A DNA stretch of 64,000 nucleotides. Source: Thiocystis violascens DSM 198 (GTDB lineage: Bacteria > Pseudomonadota > Gammaproteobacteria > Chromatiales > Chromatiaceae). The position numbers and the translations under genes are program-made. The notes under the pieces were generated by a model, which saw only the letters and a list, made by a program, of their open reading frames with translations, was not told the DNA's origin and searched no databases. Positions 55,905-64,000 of the stretch are shown piece after piece; positions within the stretch are counted from its first letter, which is position 1, and each line of letters starts with the position of its first letter. The stretch lies in NCBI RefSeq assembly GCF_000227745.2, contig NC_018012.1, forward strand, positions 3,903,412 through 3,967,411, read 5' to 3'.

Positions 55905-57902
55905 TCAGGACCGACCCTTGCGCCGGGGATGAAACGCGCGTAGCTGGTTCGCAAGTTGGCCGATGATGTCGTCGCGCGGGTCGGAACCGAAGCGCGCGGG
56001 GATGTAGAGCGCGAGGAAGCGGCTGACGGGGCGGATCAGATCCGGCCGTTGGGCCATGACGCGACGCCCAAAATCGCTGGGGCCTTCGGTGTGTCGACGG
56101 GGCAGGCCAGCGCGGGCAAGCCGCTGGCAGAAGCGGGCGTAGTGTGCGTCGAGCGGATCCGGCGCCGCTGGAGTCCGCAGCAGCGCGAGCAGGAGAACCG
56201 CCAGGGTCAGCGACACCGCGAGCACCATCAGGACCGCGAGTCCATATTCCCGAAACGCCCCAAGTCCCAGCCGATCCAGCAGTGCAAACTGATCCTCCGC
56301 CGAGAAATCGAGCACCCAATTCTGCCAGGTGGCGTCCAGGGTATCGGCCAGCAGCCGCAGGTTGCGCGCGAACCGGACGAGCGCGCCGGCCTGATCCAGG
56401 CTGAAGCGGACCGAGGTGCCGGCGCCAAGAATGCGCGAAGCGCCGCGATTGTCCACCCGCGCGGGATCGACTGCGGCGGTGGGATCGACCCGGACCCAGC
56501 CGCGTCCGGCGATCAGCACCTCCACCCAGGCATGGGCGTCGGACTGCCAGACCATCTGATAGCCGCCGATCCGGTTGGTTTCGGCCCCGAGATACCCGAG
56601 CACGATCCGCGAGGGGACGCCGCCGACGCGCATCAAGAGCGCGAAGCTGCTGGCATAGTGCTCGCAGAATCCGCGACGGGTCTCGAACAAAAACTCGTCC
56701 GCCGGATTCGCGCCGAGTCGGGGCGGCATTAAGGTGTAATGGAACGCCTCGCGATTGAAGAAGGCCAGTCCCTGCTGGACCAGATCCCAATCGCCGTCGG
56801 CATGGGTCCGCCAGCTCGCCACCAGCTCGCGCATGCGCGGGGTGATGTTGTCGGGCAGTTGCAGCGCCCGGTTGCGTTGGCGCGCATCCGGTTCGGCGGT
56901 CCGATAGTCGAGCGCGGAACGCACCCGATAGCGCTTGACCGAGTTGATCGGCTGGCGCGACAGCAACTGGAAGTCGGGGTTGATGAAGGCGTCATCGGGC
57001 GCGCCGATTGGCATATCCAACGCGAACAGCCAGGTCTTTTGGGTCGGCTCCAGGACGATTTCATAGTCGATGGGATTGGCGGATTCCTCCAGTTCGGGCG
57101 GATCGGCGTCCTTGGCCGGAAGCGGGCCAGGCGACCAGCGCCGTCCGTCCATCTCCCACAGCACCGGGCCGCGCCAGTAGAGTTGATTCGGGCTCGGCGG
57201 CGCGGCATCGAAACGCACCCGAAAGGCCAATTCGCCGTTGAGGACGAGTTCGCTGATGGCGCCGGGCTCCATGGAGTCCGACATCCCGGTCATGGCCTGT
57301 CCCGCGTCGAGCCCCAGGCTCCACAGCGGCGCGCTCAGGCGCGGAAACAGGACAAAGAGCACCAGCGTGAGCGGCAGCGCCTGGAGCGACAGGCTGGCAG
57401 CCACGCGCAGGGTCGCGCGCAGGCGCCCATCTCCCAGCCCGCCGTTGAGATCGACCAACAGCGCGACCGCGCCGAACGCCATGACGCCGAGATAGATCGC
57501 CAGCGGAAACGACTGGTCGAAGAGGAACTGGATGACGATCAGAAAGCCGATCAGAATGCCGGTCAGCCGGAGATCGCGCTTCGTTTTCAATTCCAGCAGC
57601 TTGAGCGCGAGCATGGTCACGAACAACGCCGTCCCGCCGTCCTGACCGACCAGGGTGTGATTGGCGTACAGACAATTGGCGACCCCGGCGAGCGTCAGCA
57701 GCGCGCGCAGCCAGGCGCCGGGGATGGCCGCGCGCCATTTCAGACCGACCAGCCGGACGGCAAACAGCAGCAGCAGAAAGGCGCCGATCTGCCAGTGAAG
57801 ATACCGCGCCAGCGGCAGACAGGCGGCGATCACCAGCAGCGTGAGCGCCAGTATCTGCGCGGCGTCGGGCCGCTCAACGGATGGGATCGGTGACGCGCGC
57901 AT
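55905..57902 (-). CDS. TgpA-type membrane transglutaminase-like protein
   Basis: 665 residues from ATG 57902 (MRASPIPSVERPDAAQILAL). About six N-terminal membrane helices (20-200) precede an extracytoplasmic transglutaminase-like domain with the catalytic triad: Cys in TRRGFCEHYASSFALLMR, His in SDAHAWVEVLIAGRGW and Asp in VRVDPTAAVDPARV. A further membrane segment (GLAVLMVLAVSLTLAVLLLA) and a cytoplasmic DUF4129-like tail follow. Its start overlaps the DUF58 gene upstream by 29 bp. Paired DUF58 and TgpA genes are common, usually with a MoxR ATPase. P. aeruginosa TgpA is essential. Confidence 0.9.
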   Translation of the reverse strand: MRASPIPSVERPDAAQILALTLLVIAACLPLARYLHWQIGAFLLLLFAVRLVGLKWRAAIPGAWLRALLTLAGVANCLYANHTLVGQDGGTALFVTMLALKLLELKTKRDLRLTGILIGFLIVIQFLFDQSFPLAIYLGVMAFGAVALLVDLNGGLGDGRLRATLRVAASLSLQALPLTLVLFVLFPRLSAPLWSLGLDAGQAMTGMSDSMEPGAISELVLNGELAFRVRFDAAPPSPNQLYWRGPVLWEMDGRRWSPGPLPAKDADPPELEESANPIDYEIVLEPTQKTWLFALDMPIGAPDDAFINPDFQLLSRQPINSVKRYRVRSALDYRTAEPDARQRNRALQLPDNITPRMRELVASWRTHADGDWDLVQQGLAFFNREAFHYTLMPPRLGANPADEFLFETRRGFCEHYASSFALLMRVGGVPSRIVLGYLGAETNRIGGYQMVWQSDAHAWVEVLIAGRGWVRVDPTAAVDPARVDNRGASRILGAGTSVRFSLDQAGALVRFARNLRLLADTLDATWQNWVLDFSAEDQFALLDRLGLGAFREYGLAVLMVLAVSLTLAVLLLALLRTPAAPDPLDAHYARFCQRLARAGLPRRHTEGPSDFGRRVMAQRPDLIRPVSRFLALYIPARFGSDPRDDIIGQLANQLRAFHPRRKGRS

Positions 57903-58863
57903 GGTCGAAGAGGGCCAATCGGGTGAGACACCGCTGAACATGGGCCGCGCCCTGCGCAAGCCCCTCGACCGCGCCGGGCAGACGCAGCCCGAAGCGGACC
58001 CCGGACTCGCTGACATCCAGGATCTGGCGTGTTAGCAGACCGAGCCGGACCTCGGGGTCGGGCGCGGCGAGTCGCGACCAATCGATCCAGACATCCTGTC
58101 CCTGATCGCCGCCGAACTGTTTGACCACCAGCCCGCGTTCGCGGGCGAATGCCTTCCAGTCGATCTGGCGCGGCGAATCGCCGTGACGGTAATTGCGCGA
58201 GCCGAGATAATCGTCCGCCCCCTCGCCGCCGGTGCGATCCGGGCGGCGTGCATCGCCCGCGTCATATCCCGGATCGGGCGCCTGCCGTGCCGGCGCGGGA
58301 TACGCCAGGGTCGCGGCGTCCGTGGCGATCAAACACCAGGCGCGGAAGAGCTGCATCGGATGACGGGTCTCGATCGTCAGATGCTCAATCCGCAGCAGGC
58401 CGCGGCGAGTCGTCGGAAGACCGAGCGACACGAGTCGCCGATCCCCGCCGGGCACCTGCGCGGGCGCGGCCGCTGTCTGCCCCTTGCGCACCTGGAGATC
58501 ATGGCGCGCGCGCCGTCCCTCCGCGCGCAGGGTCGCCTCGAAGGTCGCGGTCTCTCCGGCGAAGACGGGCGGGCCGCCCCGCGTCTGAACCGCGAGTCCG
58601 AGCAGATTGAACCAGGCGTGATGCATCGCCACCAGACCCACCGAGGCGAGAAAGAAGGTGAAGAGAAGCCCCAGGTTGTTCTGATAATTGAGCGATCCGA
58701 GTAGCATGACCATCAGCACGGCGCCGAACGTCAACCCGGTGCGCGTCGGCAGGATATAGATCTGCCGAGCGCCGACCCGCGCGACGCCATCGGGGCCGGT
58801 CGGTACCCGACGCAGCAGCTTGGTCAAGGACTGCGTCAACAGGGCTTTGAGCTGTTTCAACAT
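57874..58863 (-). CDS. DUF58 domain protein
   Basis: 329 residues. Two N-terminal membrane helices (LTFGAVLMVMLLGSLNYQNN; LGLLFTFFLASVGLVAMHHA) are followed by a vWA-related DUF58 domain. Its hallmark is YLGSRNYRHGDSPRQIDWKA (FAR) and VWIDWSRL. Works with TgpA-type proteins and MoxR ATPases in an envelope process that is not understood. No moxR is present upstream; instead a divergent gene starts 51 bp away. Confidence 0.9.
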   Translation of the reverse strand: MLKQLKALLTQSLTKLLRRVPTGPDGVARVGARQIYILPTRTGLTFGAVLMVMLLGSLNYQNNLGLLFTFFLASVGLVAMHHAWFNLLGLAVQTRGGPPVFAGETATFEATLRAEGRRARHDLQVRKGQTAAAPAQVPGGDRRLVSLGLPTTRRGLLRIEHLTIETRHPMQLFRAWCLIATDAATLAYPAPARQAPDPGYDAGDARRPDRTGGEGADDYLGSRNYRHGDSPRQIDWKAFARERGLVVKQFGGDQGQDVWIDWSRLAAPDPEVRLGLLTRQILDVSESGVRFGLRLPGAVEGLAQGAAHVQRCLTRLALFDHARVTDPIR

Positions 58864-58914
58864 AACGCGGATCGGTCGAGAAATGAAGGTGAATCGTGAA
58901 CCTGGTGGACCCAG

Positions 58915-61056
58915 ATGGTGAGATTACAAACTCCGACGAATGTTCAAGCAAAACGGCCGCGCTGGTGGTGTCTGGCCATGGTACCGCTGTTGGCGACGGT
59001 GAGCGTCTCGCTGGCGGCGTCGGACCAGAATTTGGATCTCCGCCAGGCCAGCGGCGACAGCGCGTTCAACTACCCGAATGTGCCGCCTGAACATCAATAC
59101 CTGCGCCGCCTGCTGGACAATGCGTTCCAGTATGCGAACCCCGCTCACGGACTCGTGGATCCGGTGTCCGGCTATCCGGTGGAAGGCTGGAACCAGGATC
59201 AGGGGCTCTTTCTGCGCTCCTTTACGCAACTCACCGCCATCGGCGCCTGGGTTGAACTGCTGGCCAATGTCGCTGCGGGCAATGCGGACAACCCCTATCT
59301 CTCCCGCCGCGACGCACTGACCGGACTGTCGCTCGCGGTTGCGACCCTGCTCGACGATCAAGGCAACCCGGCCCTGGCCGCGAAGGGGTTGCTGGTGAAT
59401 TTCCTGGGCTTGGAAGGTGGCACAAGAATGGGGCCGCTGCAGGAATCCATTCAAAAAAGCACGCTGATCGAGACCCTTGGCGATCGAGAAGGTTCGGTCA
59501 TCTGGCTGGCGCTGCTGGAAAAGGGGTGGCTGCAAGCGGAAGACAACGGACGCACAGGCAGAATCCGCCGCGGCGCCACCTATGGCGCCGCCCATTTTGA
59601 CGGGGCGCTCGCGCCCTATGCCGAGGAATCCCTGAAATCCGCCATCCTGGAGATCCTTGACCGGCGAGTGATCACGATCATCTTCGGCGACAACGCCAAT
59701 CTCACCGCCGCGCTGGCCAGGTCGGCGGGCGCGCTCCTGGGGACCGAGATCCGGGACGATCCACAGGCCATCATGATTCGGGAGCGGATCGAGCGCTTCA
59801 TCGAAGGACAGCGCGCGGGCTATGCGCATCTTTTCGACCCCGCGACCGGCGCCTTTGTCTTTGGCTGGGATGCCACGGCGGACCGCTTCGTGGGCTGGGA
59901 CGACGGCCAGGGCAACTGGGTGACCGGCCAGATGAATTACTTCGTCAACGAATTTCGCGGCCCATGGACGTTCGTCGTCCTGCGCTACGGGCTACCGACG
60001 GTCGCGCTCCGGAATGCGGGATTCAAGATCAAACCATACCGTCACGGGGACGGACGAGACACCTACGCGCTTGCCGCCTGGGACGGATCGGCCTTTCAAT
60101 TGCTCGGCCTGTCCCTGTTCATGGAGGAACTCGGAAACCCCGGCTGGAGACGCAGTCTCGAAACCCTCGTGGACATCGAACTCGATTTCTCCACTCGACA
60201 TCGGCTGCCGGGTTTTTTGTCCGAGGCGTACAGCGGCAACGGAACCGAATACACCGGGCGGATCGGGATTCCCGACCTCGCCGTCACCGACCAGTCGCTC
60301 ATCGCCCACGCCCCGTCGCTCTATACCCTGGGCGTCGCGTACCTGATTGCCCCCGAGAAAGTGGAGCATTTTCTGCGGGAGCATTGGTCCAGAATCTCCG
60401 GGCTGTTCACCGAGCACGGCCCCTGGGAAGGCTGGGATACCGCAACCCACAGGGTCATTCCCTATCAGACCACCGCGCATACGCTGTCGCTCCTGCTGGG
60501 CGGAATCAACTCCGCCCAGGCCAACATGCGTCGCTATCTCGACGAACACACGCTTTATGGCCAACTCGAAGCGCTGTACGAGCCGGGAGATCGCGTCAAT
60601 CTTCTGGCCGCCGAGAACCGGATTCTCGCGTGGAGTTCGGATCCGAGTCGGCTCGAATTCTCGTGCAAACCGGGGGCATGCCGGTTTGCCTCCCCCCTTG
60701 CCGACGGCGGCGGGATGACATTCGTGGTTCCGGACGGTCGCACGGTCAGCCTCTCGAACAGTCGCCTGGCGATTCGCTACCGCTCCGCGACGGAGGTGCG
60801 CGATGTCGTCATTTCCTTCAAGAGAGCCAGTGACGATCCGCTTCCCGCGCCCGCCATCCCCATCGAAATCTTCGCGCACTTCAAACCGACCCAGGACGAT
60901 GACATCGAGATCGTGCTTCCGGCAACGCCGGCCCTGAGCGGAATCAAGGAGGTGACGCTGTCCTTTCCGCCGCGCGGACAACCGACCCCGGTCGACATCG
61001 TCATCACCGGGTTCGACGTGCTGCCGTTTGCCGCCGCTCTCGATGCGTCGAGATGA
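58915..61056 (+). CDS. Large exported protein of unknown function, possibly an (alpha/alpha)6-barrel enzyme
   Basis: 713 residues, signal peptide about 13-35 (RPRWWCLAMVPLLATVSVSL). Helix-rich throughout residues 55-570, with repeated aromatic-acidic motifs: LVDPVSGYPVEGWNQDQGLF, FDPATGAFVFGWDATADRFV, YSGNGTEYTG and HGPWEGWDTATHRVIPYQTT. Spacing of helices and Trp/Asp clusters recalls (alpha/alpha)6 glycoside hydrolases or lyases; I cannot name a family. The last 130 residues look like a beta domain. It is divergent from DUF58-TgpA with only 51 bp between the starts. Confidence 0.7.
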   Translation: MVRLQTPTNVQAKRPRWWCLAMVPLLATVSVSLAASDQNLDLRQASGDSAFNYPNVPPEHQYLRRLLDNAFQYANPAHGLVDPVSGYPVEGWNQDQGLFLRSFTQLTAIGAWVELLANVAAGNADNPYLSRRDALTGLSLAVATLLDDQGNPALAAKGLLVNFLGLEGGTRMGPLQESIQKSTLIETLGDREGSVIWLALLEKGWLQAEDNGRTGRIRRGATYGAAHFDGALAPYAEESLKSAILEILDRRVITIIFGDNANLTAALARSAGALLGTEIRDDPQAIMIRERIERFIEGQRAGYAHLFDPATGAFVFGWDATADRFVGWDDGQGNWVTGQMNYFVNEFRGPWTFVVLRYGLPTVALRNAGFKIKPYRHGDGRDTYALAAWDGSAFQLLGLSLFMEELGNPGWRRSLETLVDIELDFSTRHRLPGFLSEAYSGNGTEYTGRIGIPDLAVTDQSLIAHAPSLYTLGVAYLIAPEKVEHFLREHWSRISGLFTEHGPWEGWDTATHRVIPYQTTAHTLSLLLGGINSAQANMRRYLDEHTLYGQLEALYEPGDRVNLLAAENRILAWSSDPSRLEFSCKPGACRFASPLADGGGMTFVVPDGRTVSLSNSRLAIRYRSATEVRDVVISFKRASDDPLPAPAIPIEIFAHFKPTQDDDIEIVLPATPALSGIKEVTLSFPPRGQPTPVDIVITGFDVLPFAAALDASR

Positions 61057-61318
61057 GCAGGTGACGCGGAGCCTCGGCCGTTGACCTCCGCCGGTCGCGA
61101 CGGGGCATCGACTGATCTGGGATGCGCAAGCCTTGGAATCACGTCGTCTGCCGGGTGGGATCCCGATTCCGCGGCGCTGACGACCTTTGCACTGTGGCTG
61201 GCCGTTACCGGCTAGCATTCGTCGATCCACGACTGTCATGCCTGGAAGCGCCGCGAGTACTGGTCGGATGTGAGGATGTCGTCAACACTTGTTATAGCCG
61301 TCGCCCGCGATCACCGGA

Positions 61319-61349
61319 CGTAGGGGCGGGTTTGAAACCCGCCCCTACG
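61319..61349. repeat. Perfect 31-nt palindrome
   Basis: CGTAGGGGCGGGTTT-G-AAACCCGCCCCTACG: two perfect 15-base arms around a single G. No T-run follows, so it is a mobile-type intergenic palindrome rather than a classical terminator. It lies 45 bp before the tRNA-Leu fragment. Confidence 0.9.
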
Positions 61350-61393
61350 CGAAGGCCATATCTGGATATCAGGTGCGAAGGCTATTTTTGTGA

Positions 61394-61450
61394 TGGTGCC
61401 CGGAGCCGGGGTCGAACCGGCACGGCCGAAGCCGAGGGATTTTAAGTCCT
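61394..61450 (-). other. tRNA-Leu(UAA) 3' fragment, probable attachment-site remnant
   Basis: On the minus strand the segment runs from the anticodon arm (AGGACTTAAAATCCC, anticodon TAA) through the variable arm CTCGGCTTCGGCCG and T-arm CCGGTTCGACCCCGG to TCCGGGCACCA. The matching 5' acceptor GCCCGGA and a proper D-arm are absent: the upstream bases read AAAGGTGGCGTTTCGCGTAT. It is not a functional tRNA. A 3'-end fragment of this kind is what an integrase leaves at the far end of an element inserted in tRNA-Leu. Confidence 0.8.
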
Positions 61451-61654
61451 ACGCATACGCGAAACGCCACCTTTCGACACACAAAAACACTCTTTTCAAT
61501 CAGTATCTTGTGGTTTCGGCGTGGTGTCGTGAAGCGTGAAATAACGGCTTTTCGCGGCGATTCGTGGGCTCAAATTGGGCTCAGATTTTCGGAAGCGCCT
61601 TTTTCGTGGTCGATCAGCCGGGCTTCCTGGATCTCGACGGCCTGAATTGCTCCC

Positions 61655-61919
61655 AGCGCCAAGCGGTGAAGGTGGCGATGGATGCCAGCGCCAGACGGCG
61701 GGGCACCTCGGAGCAGGTGGTGGTGAGCGCCAGCGCCAAGACAGCATCCGACCGGCGGATGTCCCTGGATCTCTGCCAGCGCCAAGCGGTGAAGGTGGCG
61801 ATGGATGCCAGCGCCAGACGGCGGGGCACCTCGGAGCAGGTGGTGGTGAGCGCCCAGCGCCAAGACAGCATCCGCCGGCGGATGCCCTGGATCTCTGCCA
61901 GCGCCAAGCAGTGAAGGCG
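61655..61919. repeat. Imperfect tandem repeat, ~122-123 bp unit, about 2.2 copies
   Basis: Units begin with AGCGCCAAGCGGTGAAGGTG at 61655 and 61778; a third partial copy starts at 61900 (AGCGCCAAGCAGTGAAGG). Periods are 123 and 122 bp. Minus-strand frames read the repeat as LTTTCSEVPRRLALASIATF or HHHLLRGAPPSGAGIHRHLH; neither is convincing as a gene. The 61451-61654 stretch before it has no supported gene. Confidence 0.85.
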
Positions 61920-61985
61920 GCTCCCGTTTCGGCTTAATCGCTCAAGTCATCTCGCGATCCAGTGCCAATCCGCACTGATCGGCGA

Positions 61986-62543
61986 TCAGCGCGCCCCATC
62001 GAATCCCGCTCTGGCGTTCCCCGCGCGGGCGCTGGTTGCCCTGCCAGCCGCGTGGGGCGTGGCCTCTCGTGCGGGGGCGCTCTCTGGAATGGGTACAACC
62101 CCACACGGGGCTTCGTGGGCGCGGTGGGCGGCGAGGATCTCCCACAGGCGCCGTTCGCCCAATCGGTACTTCTCCGCCAGCGCGCCGCACGACATCCCCG
62201 CTAAGCGGTCTTTCAGAATCGCCTGATCGCGCGCGTACCGGTCCACTGACTCGCCACGCGGAAAGGTGGTTTCCCCGGCTCCGTAATACCAAGACAGGAC
62301 GCGGGCGGCGTCCGGCCCTACGCAGTCTTCCAGGGCGCTGCCCTCGGGGTTGGTGCCGATGTAGCAGCGGCGTCCACCGAACCGCTGGGACAGTCGCACG
62401 GCGGCGGCCACGCCGATCAGATCGGCAACCTCTCGCAGCGTCTCGGGCATGTGGTCGCGAACGCGCGCTTCCGGTAACGTGACCCCGTTAATCGTGACCG
62501 TTTCCGATCCGCCTCTAACGCGCGAAACAGGGGTTCCCATCAT
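61986..62543 (-). CDS. Mor-family transcription activator, phage type
   Basis: 185 residues from ATG 62543 (MMGTPVSRVRGGSETVTING), with AGGTG upstream; the frame continues farther but homology does not. The core HMPETLREVADLIGVAAAVR with LSQRFGGRRCYIG and the C-terminal HTH AILKDRLAGMSCGALAEKYR (LGERRLWEIL) match the Mor/C family of Mu, activators of middle and late transcription. The last 35 residues are Ala/Arg/Pro-rich and probably disordered. Confidence 0.8.
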   Translation of the reverse strand: MMGTPVSRVRGGSETVTINGVTLPEARVRDHMPETLREVADLIGVAAAVRLSQRFGGRRCYIGTNPEGSALEDCVGPDAARVLSWYYGAGETTFPRGESVDRYARDQAILKDRLAGMSCGALAEKYRLGERRLWEILAAHRAHEAPCGVVPIPESAPAREATPHAAGRATSARAGNARAGFDGAR

Positions 62544-62664
62544 TCCGACACCTTTGGTTTGTCCGCTGGTCAGTCGCTTTATTTTACAACTCCATTCAGG
62601 CTGTTGAAGCGTTTTCGGCGGTAGACTGTCAAGACGTTTTTCGTTGTCCAAAAGGGTTCTAGAG

Positions 62665-63282
62665 ATGACCGCTTGTGCGTGCGAAATCGAGATTTTCAGA
62701 CCGGGATGCCACGTCGATATGAGCGGGCGTTCGGTGTGTTTTTCGGCCACGGATGTACAGGCCATGGCGAGCGCCTACCGTCCGTCTATCAGTCGTGCCC
62801 CGTTGGTCATCGGGCATCCAGAGACGAATCGTCCGGCCTATGGGTCAGTGGCCTCGCTGTTCGTTCGAGAGGGGCGTTTGTACGCGCAACCGGGAGGCGT
62901 CGATTCAGCCTTTGCTCAGGCGGTGAATGCGGGGCGCTACAAGAAGGTTTCGGCGTCGTTCTACCCGCCAGGGGCAGACGCCAACCCGGTGCCAGGGGCG
63001 TTCTATCTGCGCCACCTGGGGTTCCTCGGGGCCGTGCCTCCCGCTGTCAAGGGGATGGCCGATGCGGTCTTGGCGGATTGCGTTCCGCGTTTGCCGGGGA
63101 TCGCGTTTGCGGCTCCGCTGGATTTCGCGGGCTGGGGCATCGCGAACGAGTTTCCCGCGTTCGCGATGCCGGACGGTTACCAGACCGACGCGGCGCGGTT
63201 GGCGCTGCATCGCCGGGCACTGGCGTATCAGGAAGCCCACGCGGGAACGGATTACCTCACGGCGGTGGTTCGGGTGGGGTAG
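62665..63282 (+). CDS. Mu-like phage protease / scaffold-type protein
   Basis: 205 residues from ATG 62665 (MTACACEIEIFRPGCHVDMS). Conserved elements are APLVIGHPETNRPAYGSVAS, LYAQPGGVDSAFAQAVNAGR, YKKVSASFYPPG and FYLRHLGFLGAVPPAVKGMA. These are the features of Mu-like capsid-assembly proteases (I-protein type), with H and S candidates in VIGHP and KVSASFY. It appears slightly short; a C-terminal scaffold part is limited. Divergent from the Mor-like gene. Confidence 0.72.
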   Translation: MTACACEIEIFRPGCHVDMSGRSVCFSATDVQAMASAYRPSISRAPLVIGHPETNRPAYGSVASLFVREGRLYAQPGGVDSAFAQAVNAGRYKKVSASFYPPGADANPVPGAFYLRHLGFLGAVPPAVKGMADAVLADCVPRLPGIAFAAPLDFAGWGIANEFPAFAMPDGYQTDAARLALHRRALAYQEAHAGTDYLTAVVRVG

Positions 63283-63286
63283 CGGT

Positions 63287-63550
63287 TCACTCCCATTCGC
63301 AACGCTCGCTGTCTCCCATCACCCCCAGTTCGCGGGCCAGATCGGCGAGGGTGCCGGGATAGACTTCATGACTAGCGCCTCCCGGTTGCCCGACACTCCC
63401 CGCGGTTCGCCGACGCAGAATGACGAAATCGCCGGGGCGATCATGCCAGCGCCGGGACGGCTCGCGCTTGCGCAAGACCGCGCCTTGCCGTTCCAGGGCG
63501 GCGATCACCCTGGAAATCAGCACGAACTCGGGAACGCGGACCACATTCAT
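63287..63550 (-). CDS. Small phage-associated protein, unrecognised
   Basis: 87 residues: MNVVRVPEFVLISRVIAALE, RQGAVLRKREPSRRWHDRPG, DFVILRRRTAGSVGQPGGAS and an acidic end GVMGDSERCEWE. No family recognised. Its ATG overlaps the stop of the preceding minus-strand gene by four bases (ATGA), which supports real translation, and both lie among phage genes. Confidence 0.55.
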   Translation of the reverse strand: MNVVRVPEFVLISRVIAALERQGAVLRKREPSRRWHDRPGDFVILRRRTAGSVGQPGGASHEVYPGTLADLARELGVMGDSERCEWE

Positions 63551-64000
63551 TCGGGCAACCGCAATCCGGCCTGACGATAGCGGGAACGCTCGCGCTCGGT
63601 CGCACGTTCGCGATAAGCGGGATCGTCGATCAGATCCAGGCCGGGGCCGGTGATCCTGAGCGATTGCCGGGCAGCGGGGTCGATCAACGCCTTCACTTGG
63701 CGGGCTAGATCCGGCTCGGTGCCCTCGGTGAGCTTGGCCAGGCCCAACAGGGTACCGCGCACCTCAAACAGCCGTTCGGCGGTCGCGCGGAAGTCCTGGA
63801 TGGTCCGGTCCAGTTCGACGCGGACCTGCCAGGCGAACGCAATCCGGCCTTGGCTTTCCAGATCGGCCACGCGCGCACGTTCAACCGCTCGTCGGTCTTC
63901 CAGTCCACGCACCAACAGCCCCGCGCGCTTGGCTTGCTCGGTGGCGCTGGCATGGTTCGTTTGCGCGGCGGCTCGCCGTTTTTCCAGCGCGCTCAGTTCG
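63547..64000 (-). CDS. Coiled-coil phage-associated protein (5' end outside window)
   Basis: The frame is open to the window edge, so the GTG at 63915 is not necessarily the start. Visible sequence, in order: ELSALEKRRAAAQTNHASAT, AGLLVRGLEDRRAVERARVA, LDRTIQDFRATAERLFEVRG and DDPAYRERATERERSRYRQA. It is rich in Ala, Arg and Glu with heptad character. No family recognised; position beside a Mu-like protease suggests a phage packaging or regulatory role. Confidence 0.6.
   Translation of the reverse strand, partial: ELSALEKRRAAAQTNHASATEQAKRAGLLVRGLEDRRAVERARVADLESQGRIAFAWQVRVELDRTIQDFRATAERLFEVRGTLLGLAKLTEGTEPDLARQVKALIDPAARQSLRITGPGLDLIDDPAYRERATERERSRYRQAGLRLPE

Noticed and set aside
61394..61480. 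Functional tRNA-Leu(UAA)
   Set aside because: No 5' strand complementary to the TCCGGGC acceptor and no proper D-arm are present upstream; only the 3' part is intact.
61655..61919. CRISPR array
   Set aside because: The repeat unit is about 122 bp with no short repeat/spacer alternation and no cas genes.

Overview
The window is chromosomal DNA of about 62-65 percent GC from a gammaproteobacterium. The housekeeping set (ppx/ppk, argA, ahcY-metF, trpGDC, speD, coq7, rplM-rpsI, lnt, mpl, ubiX, rppH-ptsP, folD), a PilR-type regulator and the style of the intergenic palindromes most resemble a purple sulfur bacterium (Chromatiaceae). That family assignment is an inference from remembered protein resemblance; no search was run.

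Layout. 1-3.3 kb: polyphosphate metabolism (end of ppk, ppx) with a Uma2 remnant. 3.5-9.9 kb: a large MscS-superfamily channel, argA and pilR, all on the minus strand. 10.0-13.7 kb: the activated methyl cycle. A clear SAH riboswitch precedes ahcY, and metF follows after a Uma2 gene and a hicAB toxin-antitoxin pair in which hicA is frameshifted. 14.0-20.3 kb: a type III restriction-modification locus. Its mod gene is split by an ISAs1-family element with intact ends and a 10-bp target duplication, and two toxin-antitoxin remnants lie between mod and res. 20.4-28.6 kb: trpGDC, a Crp-type regulator, an OsmC-like protein, speD, coq7, a GlcF-like protein, a thioredoxin-fold ferredoxin and rplM-rpsI, followed by tRNA-Gln(CUG) with a terminator. 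28.9-38.5 kb: a decayed accessory stretch. It holds a degraded IS3-family element, a DUF1456 gene with dbpA, a kdpA fragment fused to an ISAs1-type transposase fragment, a scrambled TnpA/TnpB element, a cyclic-nucleotide-binding/rhodanese protein, and a frameshifted rtcB followed by a P-loop kinase stub. 38.6-58.9 kb: core genes again (lnt, mpl, ubiX, a three-domain LplT/PlsC/Aas fusion, a HAD phosphatase, rppH, ptsP, a glycogen-debranching-type glycosidase with a GT4 glycosyltransferase, folD, a TgpA-type transglutaminase and DUF58). 58.9-61.1 kb: a large secreted protein of unknown function. 61.3-64 kb: a chromosome/element border. A 57-nt 3-prime fragment of tRNA-Leu(UAA), which I read as an attachment-site remnant, precedes ~122-bp tandem repeats and phage genes (Mor-type activator, Mu-like protease) running off the window.

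How it fits together. SAH made by methyltransferases would bind the riboswitch and raise AhcY, with MetF feeding remethylation of homocysteine. The restriction locus is probably inactive because of the insertion, yet deleting the element plus one target repeat restores an uninterrupted 600-codon mod frame.

The strongest sequence-level observations are these. A compound palindromic repeat family has two occupied copies and one site that looks empty. The mod insertion is exactly reversible. hicA, rtcB and possibly IS3 orfA carry one-base homopolymer indels. The tRNA-Leu fragment predicts where the rest of the integrated element lies. I did not find a convincing new multi-gene system.
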